From positions 14,500,278-14,564,277 of the forward strand of contig NC_039507.1 of the NCBI RefSeq assembly GCF_003672135.1: a DNA stretch of 64,000 nucleotides. Reading direction: 5' to 3'. Below the pieces are notes generated by a model, which did not search any database, was not told where the DNA came from, and worked only from the letters and a program-made list of their open reading frames with translations. Every line of letters starts with the position of its first letter. Within the stretch, counting starts at the first letter, position 1. The translations under genes and the position numbers were made by a program. Shown here piece after piece: positions 22,041-32,768 of the stretch. Origin of the DNA: Ooceraea biroi. Taxonomy: Eukaryota > Arthropoda > Insecta > Hymenoptera > Formicidae.

Positions 22041-22442
22041 TTAAAAATTTGTAATCGTCTTCCATACAAGAACAGCTATATTGCCTCCAATAAACATATG
22101 TAACAGTGACTTCTCTTCATACGTAATTGCACATGAATATGCTTCTCCGACAACTATTTGGAAAGGTGGTCCGAATTTTTTATCCAAATTATCTTTGATC
22201 ATACGAGCTGCTTGTTCATGATTTTCAGAGTATTTTTCCACAGCAGTGACACAAGTTTCTATAGCCTCTTGCTTCATTTCTTCCGGCATGTCACTATGCT
22301 ATAAAGTCTCTGTTGTAATTAAAATTAAAATACTTAAATTGAAAATGTAACATTGTTATAAATTATTTTAATTTACTTTACATAATGGATACGTATGAAC
22401 TACCAAAGCTGCAGCTTCTTTTTCAACTTCTCCAGCCCACAT
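22041..22442 (-). CDS. Dynein light chain 4-like, copy B
   Basis: Second DNAL4-type light chain on the opposite strand. Exon 1 22442-22377 (MWAGEVEKEAAALVVHTYPLCK, donor GTAAAT) and exon 2 22298-22041 (HSDMPEEMKQEAIETC and onward), phase 0, total 107 residues. HSDMPEEM is closer to vertebrate DNAL4 than copy A is at this position, but the groove region reads FGPPFQIVVGEAYSCAITYEEKSLLHMF, replacing the SWH of copy A and of human DNAL4. The intron position (after YPLC-basic) is the same as in copy A, so the two arose by duplication that kept the intron. Both frames are intact. Confidence 0.9.
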
Positions 22443-22449
22443 ATTTTTA

Positions 22450-23100
22450 TATAATAAATATTTCTTTAATTATTCTCTGTTAAAACTTATACAAATGTGG
22501 TGTATCAAATGCACAACTAAACAAATGAATGTGCGATTTAATGTACTAAATAAATAAAAATGTTGATAATAAATCAGTTATGTAATAAAATATAAATCAA
22601 GTTAATTTTGAGATTTTCTAAAGAATAATTTAAAATTGTTTAAACATATAATCTTGTGGATTTAAAAATTTTAATTTTATATAATTAAAAAATGTCAGAT
22701 CATATATCTTGTTTGCTCGGTTATACATATACATCTGGCAAAATTATTTTGTCCTTTTTGTTCATCAAATAAAAAGACAAGATGAATACTGTCAAAATAC
22801 AAAAATTTTTTTAAACTAAAATTTACATACATTATAATTGAAATATATTATAAGTGCATTCGCCATTACCATCGAGACAATTTCAATTAGCTATGTTCAA
22901 ATAAAAAAAACCGACATCCGTGAATAAAATATTCGCTTTACAAATTATCGAATTATTCTACAAGTAAATTGAACAAGTAATTGAAGAATACCGACATTAT
23001 CGAGTATAGTTTTTGTTACTTAAAGTACTTTTGACCGAGTATTTTGATCTACCAAAAAACTGGACAAAACCAGATTTAAAAAATTAAAAATAAGTAGTGT
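22450..23100. other. AT-rich spacer
   Basis: No supportable frame, repeat or motif seen. Confidence 0.4.
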
Positions 23101-23139
23101 AGTGGCTCGTATCTTGATATTGGTAATAATCACGGCAAA

Positions 23140-23260
23140 CGAGCAAGCTGGTTGTTGATAGCTGATCAATTTATTATTCATCCAATGGTACAGATGAATC
23201 AATAACAAACGTTTCGGTCACATCAGTGGACCATCTTCAATGTTAATTTAAAATTTCAAA
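23140..23260 (-). other. Possible Penelope-like element terminal remnant
   Basis: On the minus strand 23211-23226 reads CTGATGTGACCGAAAC, which resembles the two conserved cores (CTGATG... and GAAAC) of the short hammerhead motifs known from Penelope-like retroelements, with the closing stem GGTC/GACC. A similar CGAAACGTTG block, without the first core, is at about 57,965-57,980 (-). No reverse transcriptase is seen. Confidence 0.25.
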
Positions 23261-23427
23261 AAAGCGGTATCATATTAAATAAAAAATATAAATCGGAAAC
23301 ATCTATTATAAATTGTAAGTCGTAACTGAGGTCAACAAAAATAAAAAATCCAGTAAAAATTAGTCATTGCAATTGTCATTCCAAGAGCAGTTAGCCGTGT
23401 AACATAGTGTAGGAGAGTCATTATCTA

Positions 23428-24257
23428 TACAGGGTGTCCCGGGTTTTAACCGACAAACTGCGGGAGCATATTCTACTAGTGGAAATAAGAAAAAATTCTT
23501 GTATCGAGTTTGCTTAGAAATGCTTTATTACAAAGTTATGAACCAATATTGAAAAGAAATATGAGATAAGTAACAACGGAACATAGTGTAGAATTTGGAA
23601 GGTCGAAGATGTTTATGTTACGTGTATTCACATGTATTCATGTTCACTATGTTGAAACGATTCAGTATGATTGTTACTTTCACAACAGTAGCTGTTAGAT
23701 TTCAATCGTCGTGTCAACTAGCAATTACTATCAGAATGCCAAAAGTGTTTTCGAATGAGGAATACACCGATATTCATTTCGTGTACGGATTCTGTGACGG
23801 AAATGCACGAGCTGCCGTACGAGAGTATCAACGTAGATTTCCTAACAGGAGAGTACCAGATAGTTCTGTGTTTAGTAATACCCATTTGCAATTACGTAAT
23901 TTGGGTTCATTTCGATCTATGAATGAATATGATGATGTTCGTTCAGCTCTAAGACACCGACGACGCTCGGAAAGAATCTTAAATCTTTTTGATAATACTC
24001 CTACACAAAGTGTTCGACGTCTAGCTTGTATCGATGTGCAAGGACAACATTTTGAAATGCGTCACTAAATCATTGCGTAGATAATTTTTATTTTTGTGAA
24101 AAAATCCGTTGTTACTTATCTCATATTTCTTTTCAATATTGGTTTATAACTTTGTAATAAAGCATTTCTAAGCAAACTCGATATAAGAATTTTTTCTTAT
24201 TTCCACTAGTAGAATATGCTCCCGCAGTTTGTCGGTTAAAACCCGGGACACCCTGTA
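23428..24257 (+). mobile_element. Internally deleted copy of the DD41D element (830 bp)
   Basis: Both terminal repeats are complete (TACAGGGTGTCCCGGG ends, TA on each side), but the transposase is reduced to a 157-codon frame at 23595-24068. After NTPTQSVRR it jumps directly to LACIDVQGQHFEMRH, removing about 250 residues including all three catalytic acids. It can only be moved in trans. The ending FEMRH rather than FEMCH shows it derives from a sister of the 7993 copy. Confidence 0.93.
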
Positions 24258-24381
24258 TAAGGAGATAAAACATTTACAGTGAAAACGTTTTCGGCAAGAT
24301 GGTGTAAAGGCACCGGCAACATGAGAGGGAGATGATGGAATGCTGTTGGAACTGTGGACAGCGGGGGCAAGTAGTATTTTC

Positions 24382-25385
24382 GGTATTTGATACTTTTCTA
24401 CTTTCGCAAAGGGAAAAACGCGATGCAAACCAAAAACAAGATATGCGCTGTGTGAAGAGGATGCGAATGTACGTGCCAAAACTGGCTGTGAAATTTCGTG
24501 CTGATGATCGATATGACGTGTGAAGATGATAAGCGCTCAGGTAAGCCGTTGGTGGCAGATAACGACCAAATCAAGACATTTGATTGAAAATTAATAAAAT
24601 AACCACATTATACGACACGAGACATTGCACAGATTGTTAACGTATCTCAAAACACCGTTATGAATCACTTGCATACACTTGGCTACATGCAACGTGTTTC
24701 GATACGATATTTGGATACCTCACAATTTGAGTGAAAAAATTTAATAAATCGTATCTCCATTTGCGATTCATCGCTCAAACAATCCATTTTTAAACGAATG
24801 GTAACGGGCAACGAAAAGTGGATCGTGTACAATAATGTTAGCGCAAAAGATCGTGGGGAAAGCAAGATGAACCGCAAATCACACCGAAGCAAAACATTCA
24901 CACGAAAAAGAATACTGTGTATTTGGTGAGATTGGAAAGAAATCATGTAGTATGAGCTACTTCCATAAAACCAAACAATTGATTTGAATAAATACTGTTC
25001 TCAACTGACCGTTGAAGGCAGCAATCGACGAGAAGAGACCAGAATTGAGCAACTGTTATGGTGTCTTCCATTAAGACAACATTAGACCACACGTATCTTT
25101 GGCAACCCATCAAAAATTACTGCAGCTTGGTTGGGATGTCTTGCCTCGTCCATCGTATTCACCTGACCTGGCACCATTATATTTCTACTTATTTAGATCT
25201 GCAGAATTTGCTTCATGGAAAAAATTCCACTTCTTTTGAAGCTTGCAAACAACACCTTGAGGAGTTTTTCGCTCAGAAAACTGGAAAGTTCTGGAAGGAT
25301 GGAATTTTTATATTGCCTAAAAGATGGCGAAATGTTATCGAAAACAATGGTGCATACATTGTTCAACAAAGTTTTTAATATGAAA
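24382..25385 (+). pseudogene. Decayed mariner transposase relic
   Basis: Across frames one can follow ICAVYEEDA, EDDKRSGKP, TTRDIAQIVNVSQNTVMNHL, RMVTGNEKWIVYNN, a block ending IFKRMVTG and finally LPKRWRNVIENNGAYI, the order of motifs in a DD34D mariner transposase. There are many stops and frameshifts, so it is long dead. It begins about 120 bases beyond the deleted DD41D copy. Terminal repeats were not found. Confidence 0.75.
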
Positions 25386-25834
25386 ATTTTGTCTTTTAAT
25401 TTGATCTAAAAATATTTTTATTACTTTTTAACCCAATATATTGCTGTGGACATTAAAACATTGTAGAAGTTAATTGATTATTACCGTTGATAGTAGAAAA
25501 TAGAAACTTTATTATTAGAGATTATAATAGTATCTTTTTAAAATGTAATATATATATACATCATACATACATATATATATAATAAAATGTTACTAGCTTG
25601 TCTACTATCGTCATGTATGGTAGACCCAATATAATATCTGACATTTATAGTATCGTATGTTATAATGTTATTGTGATATAACAATCTGTATACATTATTT
25701 TTCTACATTATAAGGTAATAAATGATTAGGCATTTAATATTATAATAACAACATTAACAGCGTAACATAGTTCGTCTAGAGTCATCCTATGATTTTTCAT
25801 ATTTTCTTTCTTCAGTTTTTGTCCTAATGATTTA

Positions 25835-25920
25835 TTATTCTATAGATGCGAGGTACTCAGTCTTGTATTCCAGCCGACACATATGTCCACTGAATTCAAT
25901 AGCTTTTTGCTTAATAAGGC
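25835..25920 (-). CDS. Candidate terminal exon of unknown gene
   Basis: A strong acceptor (a run of CTCTCTTTCTCTCTAG, 25921-25937) is followed by a short open stretch, best frame LIKQKAIEFSGHMCRLEYK then a TAA at 25835-25837. A second frame is also open for most of its length. No partner exon or family is recognised; TMEM185 upstream on the same strand ends properly at 27438. Treat it as a lead only. Confidence 0.2.
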
Positions 25921-26084
25921 CTAGAGAGAAAGAGAGAGAGAAAACAGAGAAAAATATCTAATGTCTATCTAATATGTAATATCTAATATAAATGATAATT
26001 ACTATATTTGTATTTTCAGTATTAGTGCTTTAATATTGAGCACACACACGCACGCACGCATGCACGCGCACATGTTTGCATATA

Positions 26085-26206
26085 CGTACGTACCCAAGAT
26101 AAAATTCAAGAAAAATATATAATAAAAAGAAAAATATCTTTTTCTTTAGAAGATATTTTTCTTTTTATTATATATTTTTCTTGAATTTTATCTTGGGTAC
26201 GTACGT
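26085..26206. repeat. Perfect short palindrome flanked by microsatellites
   Basis: Arms of about 58 bases starting ACGTACGTACCCAAGATAAA and rich in AAAAATAT, meeting at TCTTTTTCTTTAGA. (CA/CG)n lies before it and (TA)n(GT)n after it (26210-26255). Confidence 0.85.
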
Positions 26207-26210
26207 CATC

Positions 26211-26254
<44 letters not shown>

Positions 26255-26259
26255 TTAAT

Positions 26260-27430
26260 TTCCAAACACATAATATTCATGTAACTCAATTCGTATGAAA
26301 GCATTTACATATACACATATATGTACATTTACCTATTTTAGATCAGATATTTGGCCTCTGTATACGCCAAATGCATTAAAAATAACACGTTTAATTTCCA
26401 AACTAATCCTGTAACATATCAGGGCAAAGAAATTTAAATGTTGATAGTTCATATTTGTACATATAACATAAAGATAAATATAATATAGAGGAAACGCGCC
26501 AAAACTAACATACACCTCCTAAAGAGACATACCCCTATTTCTCAGAAAGTGAATGTTACACTTTATCTAAACTAAGATAAACGCGATCTATTTAGTTAGT
26601 TAACGTATTAAGAACTCATAATTTATATATTTCTTGTTTGTTTATATGCTAAATGAGCTTATATGGAGTTCTTGAAGTTCGAAAGTTTTTTTTCTATAAG
26701 TTTTCTGTAAGTTCTTTGACAAATTACGTAGTTTAAACAGCAGTTATCTTTTTTTATAATATCAAGTTCTTCTACATGCTCCTAGCTTTCTAAAAATATT
26801 TTATTTTTCTTTTTATCTTTATTACTTTTTTTATGGTATGATTTCAAAGATTTAGAATTTAAATTTGAGAGTTTGCCGTAAACCGACATACTGCGATCAA
26901 CGTAACTTAATTTCGATCATTGACAGAATACATGACGTTTGACATGAATTTTTATTTTTTTTATTACATATGTGTTTTGTATATTGCATAAATACTTTTA
27001 TATGTACTATTATTATTACATAAATATTGTTACAAATACTATTGAAATATTAAATTTTTTAATTTATATTATATAACCGTTTAATGTGTTATTTGGACCA
27101 TTTCTTTATTTACACATATTATCATCTTTTAAACATATTTTATAATTTTTAATAGATATGTCAGTTTTGGCATCCAATTTCTCAGAGCTCAGTGCGCCTT
27201 AGAAAAACGTTAATTTCTTAAAAACGTTATTTTCTTAAAAACTGGAAACGATATTATAAAAACTATAATATCATCTAATAGGAGGCAGTCTGTAGTATAA
27301 ATATGTGTACGCAAATTTTTATTTTGAGTTTTAAGTTAAGAGATAACCTCCAAACCACCAAAATAGTATGTCGGTTTTGGCGTCTTTCCTCTAATATATT
27401 ATCTAAACTCTTGTTATGAATACCTGCTTC
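26260..27430. other. AT-rich region downstream of TMEM185
   Basis: Probably includes the 3'UTR of TMEM185. A 60-codon frame (26333-26515, -) has no recognisable content. Confidence 0.35.
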
Positions 27431-27437
27431 CAGCCAA

Positions 27438-29764
27438 TCAGTCAGGCATATCTATGGAGATTATAGGCACGACAGGTTTCATTAGGTCGATTTTTTTGAC
27501 AAGTTTCTCATTCTTTTCCGTAATCATTGGTTCACATGGTGGTTGATCTTGTTCATCCCTTGGTTGGTATGAAATATTACCATATTCTTGAAGTAATGGG
27601 CACAAACCTAACAGGAAGTGACAAAAATCTTTTCTGATACCAAACCACCCTAAAAAAAGTCAATCATTTTCATGTGCTAATTAAAATAAACAAAACAATA
27701 TAATTAAGTAATAAAAAATATATACAAGGTATGTCTCCCAAAATCACCAATAATAATAATTTTAAAAGCAAATTCTATGAAATATTTTAAGACAAAAATT
27801 CTAATACACAAATGTCGAGACTGTACTGTAATAGTTTTTTAGACTATAATAGTTTAGTTTTTAAATGGGAAGCGATTAAAGTTCATCAATGACAGTGCTG
27901 AAATTTTGCATGTTTAAAATGTCATACAACATATATTATTTTTTGAAATTTAAATTATGCATATGCAATCTGCTGCATAAAAAACGTTTGTTTATGAAAT
28001 TATTCATATGTACATGTATGATAATTTTATTAAAAATTTTATATTATTAAAAAGAAGGTCTGTTTAGAAAACTTATATTGTGTAACATTTCGACTATCTA
28101 AGCACGTAAATTGTTGGTTTTACCATTAGTGAACTTTAATTGTTTCCTATTTAAAAACTATTATAGCCTCACACGATATTTTTGTATTAGAATTTGTCTT
28201 AGACTGTTTCATAAAATATGTCTTTAAAATTTATCATTGATTTCCAGTCATTTTTGAACAGCTTGCATGTTATTATTCTTTAAAAGTTTTACTGAATATG
28301 TAATATCAGAGAGGAACCTAAGAGCGGCCACGCCGCCGTTTACGCCCATATTTTTGCATTGAGAAATTTGAGAAATACAACACCGAATGTGAACTTACAT
28401 TCCATTTAACATGCACATGCACATGATTTCATAATGACAAAAGATCATGTGCATGTTACATGGAATGTAAGTTCACATTCGGTGTTGTATTTTTCAAATT
28501 TCTCAATGCAAAAATATGGGCGTAAACGGCAGCGTGGCCGCTCTCAGGTTCCTCTCTGGTAATATATACATAAAAGTATTACTCACATTTATTTCCACCT
28601 TTTGCCCCAAAGGACATAAAAATAAGAGTGACATGTGATACGAGTAATGGCATTGCCACTGTTGTATAATTTATTTTGATATCTCCATCCAATTTATTTG
28701 CTAGTAACACCTACAACAAGATATCAAGTGATTACGTAAGTTGTTATTTAAGTTGTTATTAGATATTAAATAAGTAGTTATATAAGGAAAAAGTGAAGTT
28801 AATTACAATCTATTTAGAAAAACAGAAAAAGAAGGCTGTATACCTGGAATATTAAAATGGGAACAACGAGAAATGTATATGCTAATGCTGAATTTAAAGA
28901 GGTCCGCCTCTGGCGAGCATTGATCTGTGGTGTTCTCAATAAAACAGCAGCAAATACTATCACGTATAAGACAGCTACTAAGGATAAGCAAAGAAGTGCC
29001 CATAGTGGCACAAATACAACTTCCCAACTCCATGTTATAAAACCATCTAATCTCAATGCCAAAAAAATAAATTGCAATACATTGACTGCACAAAATAACT
29101 CGAGTTCAAAAGATCGATCATGTTTTACAGCCCATATGCAAACCTAAATTGATAGAATAATAGAATTATCAATAGATGTATAAATATAAATATAATGTAT
29201 AGATCAATATAATCATTGATTTAATTGAAAAATTGAGTTACTTACTGCAATTGATACTATGGAGATAAATATTAAAGGTATAAACACGAGTATCCATAAA
29301 TGTCTTTCGGATTCTAGTTTATCACATACTAATAATTCGAACATTAATAGAATCAAATGTAATGCCAGAGTAATCAACATTGCTTTGTAATGTACATAAG
29401 CATCTCCTTCCAATCTGGCGTGCGGATGTCTCCACCAAACGTAACTTCCAATTATAGCTCCTAAGATTACCATACCTTTCCAAAACCATATCGGACTAAA
29501 TATCGACCAATAACTCCATTCTATGAAACCATCCAATCGAAGAGCGAATAGAGATGTAAATATCATTAAACAAGAGTGGACCAGAAATTTACTGAAATTT
29601 AGAATCAACACGAGCTCCTTGTATCAGATATTTACGTTACAATGATGTACTGCATTGCATGTACAAAACTATTTATAACATTTCGATTCATATAATATCA
29701 AATTAAATAATTTGAGATTCATTTACCTTGGATTGAAGTCTTGAAAAAGCGTTTGTAAGTTCAT
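27438..29764 (-). CDS. Transmembrane protein 185 (TMEM185/FAM11 family), five exons
   Basis: Multi-pass membrane protein of unknown molecular activity. Exons: 29764-29727, 29591-29246, 29143-28844, 28710-28587 and 27649-27438, all GT/AG with consistent phase, 339 residues (human about 350). Family landmarks: the MNLQTLFQDFNPSKF start, the repeated LFALRLDGFIEWSYW / FLALRLDGFITWSWE segments from the internal duplication, KAMLITLALHLILLMFELLVCDKLE, the QRRTSLNSAL loop, and FGAKGGNKWWFGIRKDFCHFLL near the C-terminus, with a terminal SIDMPD shared with the human protein. Hydrophobic segments alternate with short loops throughout, so seven or more spans are likely. Intron 4 is swollen to 0.94 kb by two palindromic elements. 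Confidence 0.93.
27723..28270. mobile_element. Degraded fold-back element in TMEM185 intron 4
   Basis: The blocks AAATTCTATGAAATATTTTAAGACAAAA, AGTTTTTAAATGGGAAGCGATT and AAAGTTCATCAATGA reappear in reverse complement near 28100-28250 with many differences. The termini (TACAAGGTATGTC on the left) look like a decayed TACAGGGTGTC. Older than the other fold-backs in the window. Confidence 0.55.
28307..28558. repeat. Two-armed CCAGAGAGGAACCTGA MITE
   Basis: A 252-bp palindrome with ends CAGAGAGGAACCTAAGAGCG and its complement, interior GCCGCCGTTTACGCCCATAT and ACCGAATGTGAACTTACATT, folding around a short TTTCATAATGAC loop. The single-armed relatives are at 9823-9945 and, interrupted, around 31970-32165. 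Confidence 0.9.
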
Positions 29765-30369
29765 AATTATTTGTGGGGTTATATATGAAGGCCAATTAAT
29801 CGGAAAAAACCTTTATGCAATTTATTCGGCTTATCGAATGGAGATGCATACTACAGTGAATTCATGATTTTGTTTACCATAAACATTATCACAAGACAAC
29901 GAAAGCAGATGACTCATCATTTGTTTCTGAAAAAGAATAAATCATAATTTCTCACACCTAATTTCGAGCATACTGAAGTTAGCTAATAGTCATAGAATGA
30001 CTTGGATTTCCTCTACTTTTTCGATTACACTCCCTCACTCTTTCGTATTTTCACAATTTCTTTCCGTAAATGTTTGTTCATCTTATATAATTGAATAAGT
30101 TTACTTATACCAAATTATTATACCAAATTACTTGAAAGTCACCATGTTTCATTCAAATTATCACCAATAAGAACATACATTCCAAATAATTGTTACTAGG
30201 GAAAGGATGACTTCAAGCCATTGCACGTAAAGGACCGTTTACAATGGCAATAAGCAGTAAGAAGTAAGGGTTCCCATTGGTCAGTTTTTGAAATAATCAT
30301 TTCGATTGGTCACTTTTTACTTCTTAATGTAGACGACCCAAAAAACAGTGCTGCGTTCAAAAGAAAGCA

Positions 30370-30515
30370 GGGGGTCTATTACGTATCTCTTCACGGAGTG
30401 AAAATGCGAAGTGAGCAAATTCACTAAGGTGTTGACCAATTAAATTATAAATATTCTAGTAAATTTGTTCATTTTTCACATTTTCACTCCGTGAAGAGAT
30501 ACGTAATAGACCCCC
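30370..30515. repeat. Hairpin MITE (GGGGGTCTATTACGTATC ends)
   Basis: Arms of about 40 bases, GGGGGTCTATTACGTATCTC to TTCACGGAGTG, enclose about 65 unique bases. No flanking gene within 600 bases. Confidence 0.85.
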
Positions 30516-30544
30516 AGATCAGTGAGCGCTCAGTGATCCTTCAT

Positions 30545-30600
30545 TATGATTGGCCGCATTTAGCAGACTCAACAGTTGGGCAACGTTATTTGTTTCTGAA
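30545..30600. repeat. Arm fragment of the GGCCGCATTCAGCAGACTC MITE
   Basis: TTGGCCGCATTTAGCAGACTCAACAGTTGGGCAACGTTA matches one end of the complete element at 49718-49855 (shown in pieces no longer than a motif: GCCGCATTTAGCAGACTC, AACAGTTGGGCAACGTTA). Confidence 0.6.
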
Positions 30601-30668
30601 CTTACAAGGGAACATTGCAACCCGAAAATTTTGATTTTCGATGAAACTTTATGCACATGTAGAGGGAG

Positions 30669-31041
30669 TTAAGGGGAAGCTGAAGTTGCTAGTGAACTAT
30701 TTTTTCACTATAGCGATGGTAATTGCAGTTTCGAAAATTCTCTTTATTGCTTGTGCAGAATAAAAAATCCTTTTCCACAAATGAAGTATAGATAGAAAGA
30801 AAGTCCGCTCTACAGGATTTTATATTCAAAATGGAAAAAAGTTAGAAAAGACAAATGCAAGTTTTTAACTTTTTTCCATTTTGAGTATAAAGTCCTGTAG
30901 AGCGGACTTTCTTTCTATCTATACTTCATTTGTGGAAAAGGATTTTTTATTCTGCACAAGCAATAAAGAGAATTTTCGAAACTGCAATTACCATCACTAT
31001 AGTGAAAAAATAGTTCACTAGCAACTCCAGCATCCCCTTAA
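30669..31041. repeat. 373-bp near-perfect palindrome
   Basis: Starts TTAAGGGGAAGCTGAAGTTG and ends with GCATCCCCTTAA. The arms include AGTGAACTATTTTTTCACTA and AAGTCCGCTCTACAGGA and meet at GAAAAGACAAATGCAAG near 30855. The ends are TTAA plus GGGG, reminiscent of the TTAA element at 42313, though the sequence inside is unrelated. Confidence 0.9.
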
Positions 31042-31834
31042 TACATACATGAATTTAGAAATTTTCAGTTGCTGCCCAAAAATGGTTCTAAGGAGTGGCT
31101 TCAAATATAGGTCGCCTTTTTACTTTTCTCGATATATCTAGACAATTATTGAAATATCGAAAAATATTTTATACAAAAGTTTCATGGTAAGCACGTCCCT
31201 ACGTTCTATTTTGGTCACAAAGTCACAGAAAAATATGATACGTCTTTCGCACGTTGCCACGACGTAACGTACAAAATAATGTAATTATCTGCCTGTTGGC
31301 AGACAGAAAACTTTTTGTGGTTTTGTGGTTGATACTTCAAAACTAAATTGCAAATAAATTTATGTTATTCGTAATATGAAATTAAATTTGACACGTAATT
31401 GTTACGTCGCAAAGATGTAGCGTAGAATAATATACATATTCAATATATGTAAACGTAAAAGTTAATCGTAACATGCGACAAGTTAGCACGTCATATTTAC
31501 GTATTTGCCACGTATAGTGCTGGCAAGGTATGTATATACATAAAATATAATTTTAATAATTTCAATAAAAAAATATTTCAATAATATTATATACATATAT
31601 ATATGTGTATATATAATATATACTAAAATGAAAAAAGATCACGCGCTAATAATATGTAATACAACATTAATAAATATTCCACAATATTCCGTACTTTTGA
31701 GATCCACAATTATGGATCTATCATGGACATGAACCAACCGATCGTTTTACCACATGGCACTGAAAGTGGATCTGGCATGTAGTTCCGCCGGCTCTGATGG
31801 ATCCAGTTAGCGCCACTGTACGGGATTGTAATAT

Positions 31835-31956
31835 GAGGTCTGTTCTTTTTAGCTGCACTGCTGAACTGGTACAATAAGTTAAAGTGAGAAAAAATATACT
31901 TGTCTCACTTTAACGTATTGCACTAGTTCAGCAGTGAAGCTAAAAAGAACAGACCT
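31835..31956. repeat. Hairpin MITE (AGGTCTGTTCTTTTTAGCT ends)
   Basis: Arms AGGTCTGTTCTTTTTAGCT to AAGTTAAAGTGAG and reverse complement around a 12-base centre. Confidence 0.9.
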
Positions 31957-31986
31957 ATGGTTACAAGAAAAACGGCGGCGGGCCGG

Positions 31987-32131
31987 AATTCTGCAACTCG
32001 TTATCGATAATTTTCGATATCATTAACTAGCGATAGCCAATGGCAAGGACGACCTTGGAGAAAAGCGTGGCTCTCATAGGTTGTCGCTAGTTAACGATAC
32101 TGAAAATGACTGATATCGAAGTTACAGAATT
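31987..32131. repeat. Palindromic repeat (AATTCTGTAACTCG ends) enclosing a TTAACTAGCG MITE
   Basis: Left end AATTCTGCAACTCGTTATCG, right end CGAAGTTACAGAATT. It contains the 72-bp element 32023-32094 at its centre. On either side are AAACGGCGGC (left) and CTGGCCCCTCTCAGGTTTC (right), pieces of a CCAGAGAGG MITE, so this element appears to have landed inside one. Confidence 0.75.
32023..32094. repeat. TTAACTAGCG MITE, third and best-preserved copy
   Basis: Begins TTAACTAGCGATAGCC and ends GGTTGTCGCTAGTTAA; the interior GGAGAAAAGCGTGGCTCTC is shared with the copies at 4573 and 9977. Confidence 0.8.
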
Positions 32132-32239
32132 TCAGCCCTGGCCCCTCTCAGGTTTCTCTCTGATGTAGGCTATGGTCAAAAAATCCGTAGATTTTTGGCT
32201 TCACGTCTGGTTGATGACATGAAAATTTATTTTGAGATG

Positions 32240-32572
32240 CAATTATTTCCCAAACTCTAAAAACATTACAGGAGTATTTTCCAAATGATTTGGCGTTGAG
32301 AGAAGCGAAAAAGAACATTATTTGGAATGATGTCTGCTAACTATATGCTCAACTAATTTTCATTAATTATTAAAAAACTATTATTTCCCAAACTCTAAAA
32401 GTGGTTTCCTAAACTTTCCCAAACGATTCCCAAATTATTGAAATGGAAAACAATGAAATTTATCATATTTGTCTGCTAACTATACGGAGGTGGTGATATG
32501 ATTCATACAGCATCTGTAGATGAACTAAAGAAAATCTTAAATGTAAGATCCGATTATGAATACCGGCCCTTG
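32240..32572. repeat. Direct-repeat region ending in a MITE arm
   Basis: TTATTTCCCAAACTCTAAAA occurs at about 32243 and again at about 32382, and GTCTGCTAACTATA also appears twice; the 4400-4415 sequence TTTGTCTGCCAACTATA is similar. The end (AAGATCCGATTATGAATACC and GGCC) is an arm of the 14241-14383 family. Confidence 0.5.
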
Positions 32573-32768
32573 TATATATTAAAGTGAATTCCTATGTACG
32601 AGTTTTCGTTGAAAAGCATGACATATTCAATACCGCTCGCTCTATTGGATTGGTTATCTATATGTCGCTCTGTTCGTGACTGAAAATAACGACTTAAATC
32701 TTAACCCAGTCTGAGCGAAAAATTAGTGTGCAATTGGTGTATGTGTGACAGTTTCTATAATTCAAAAA

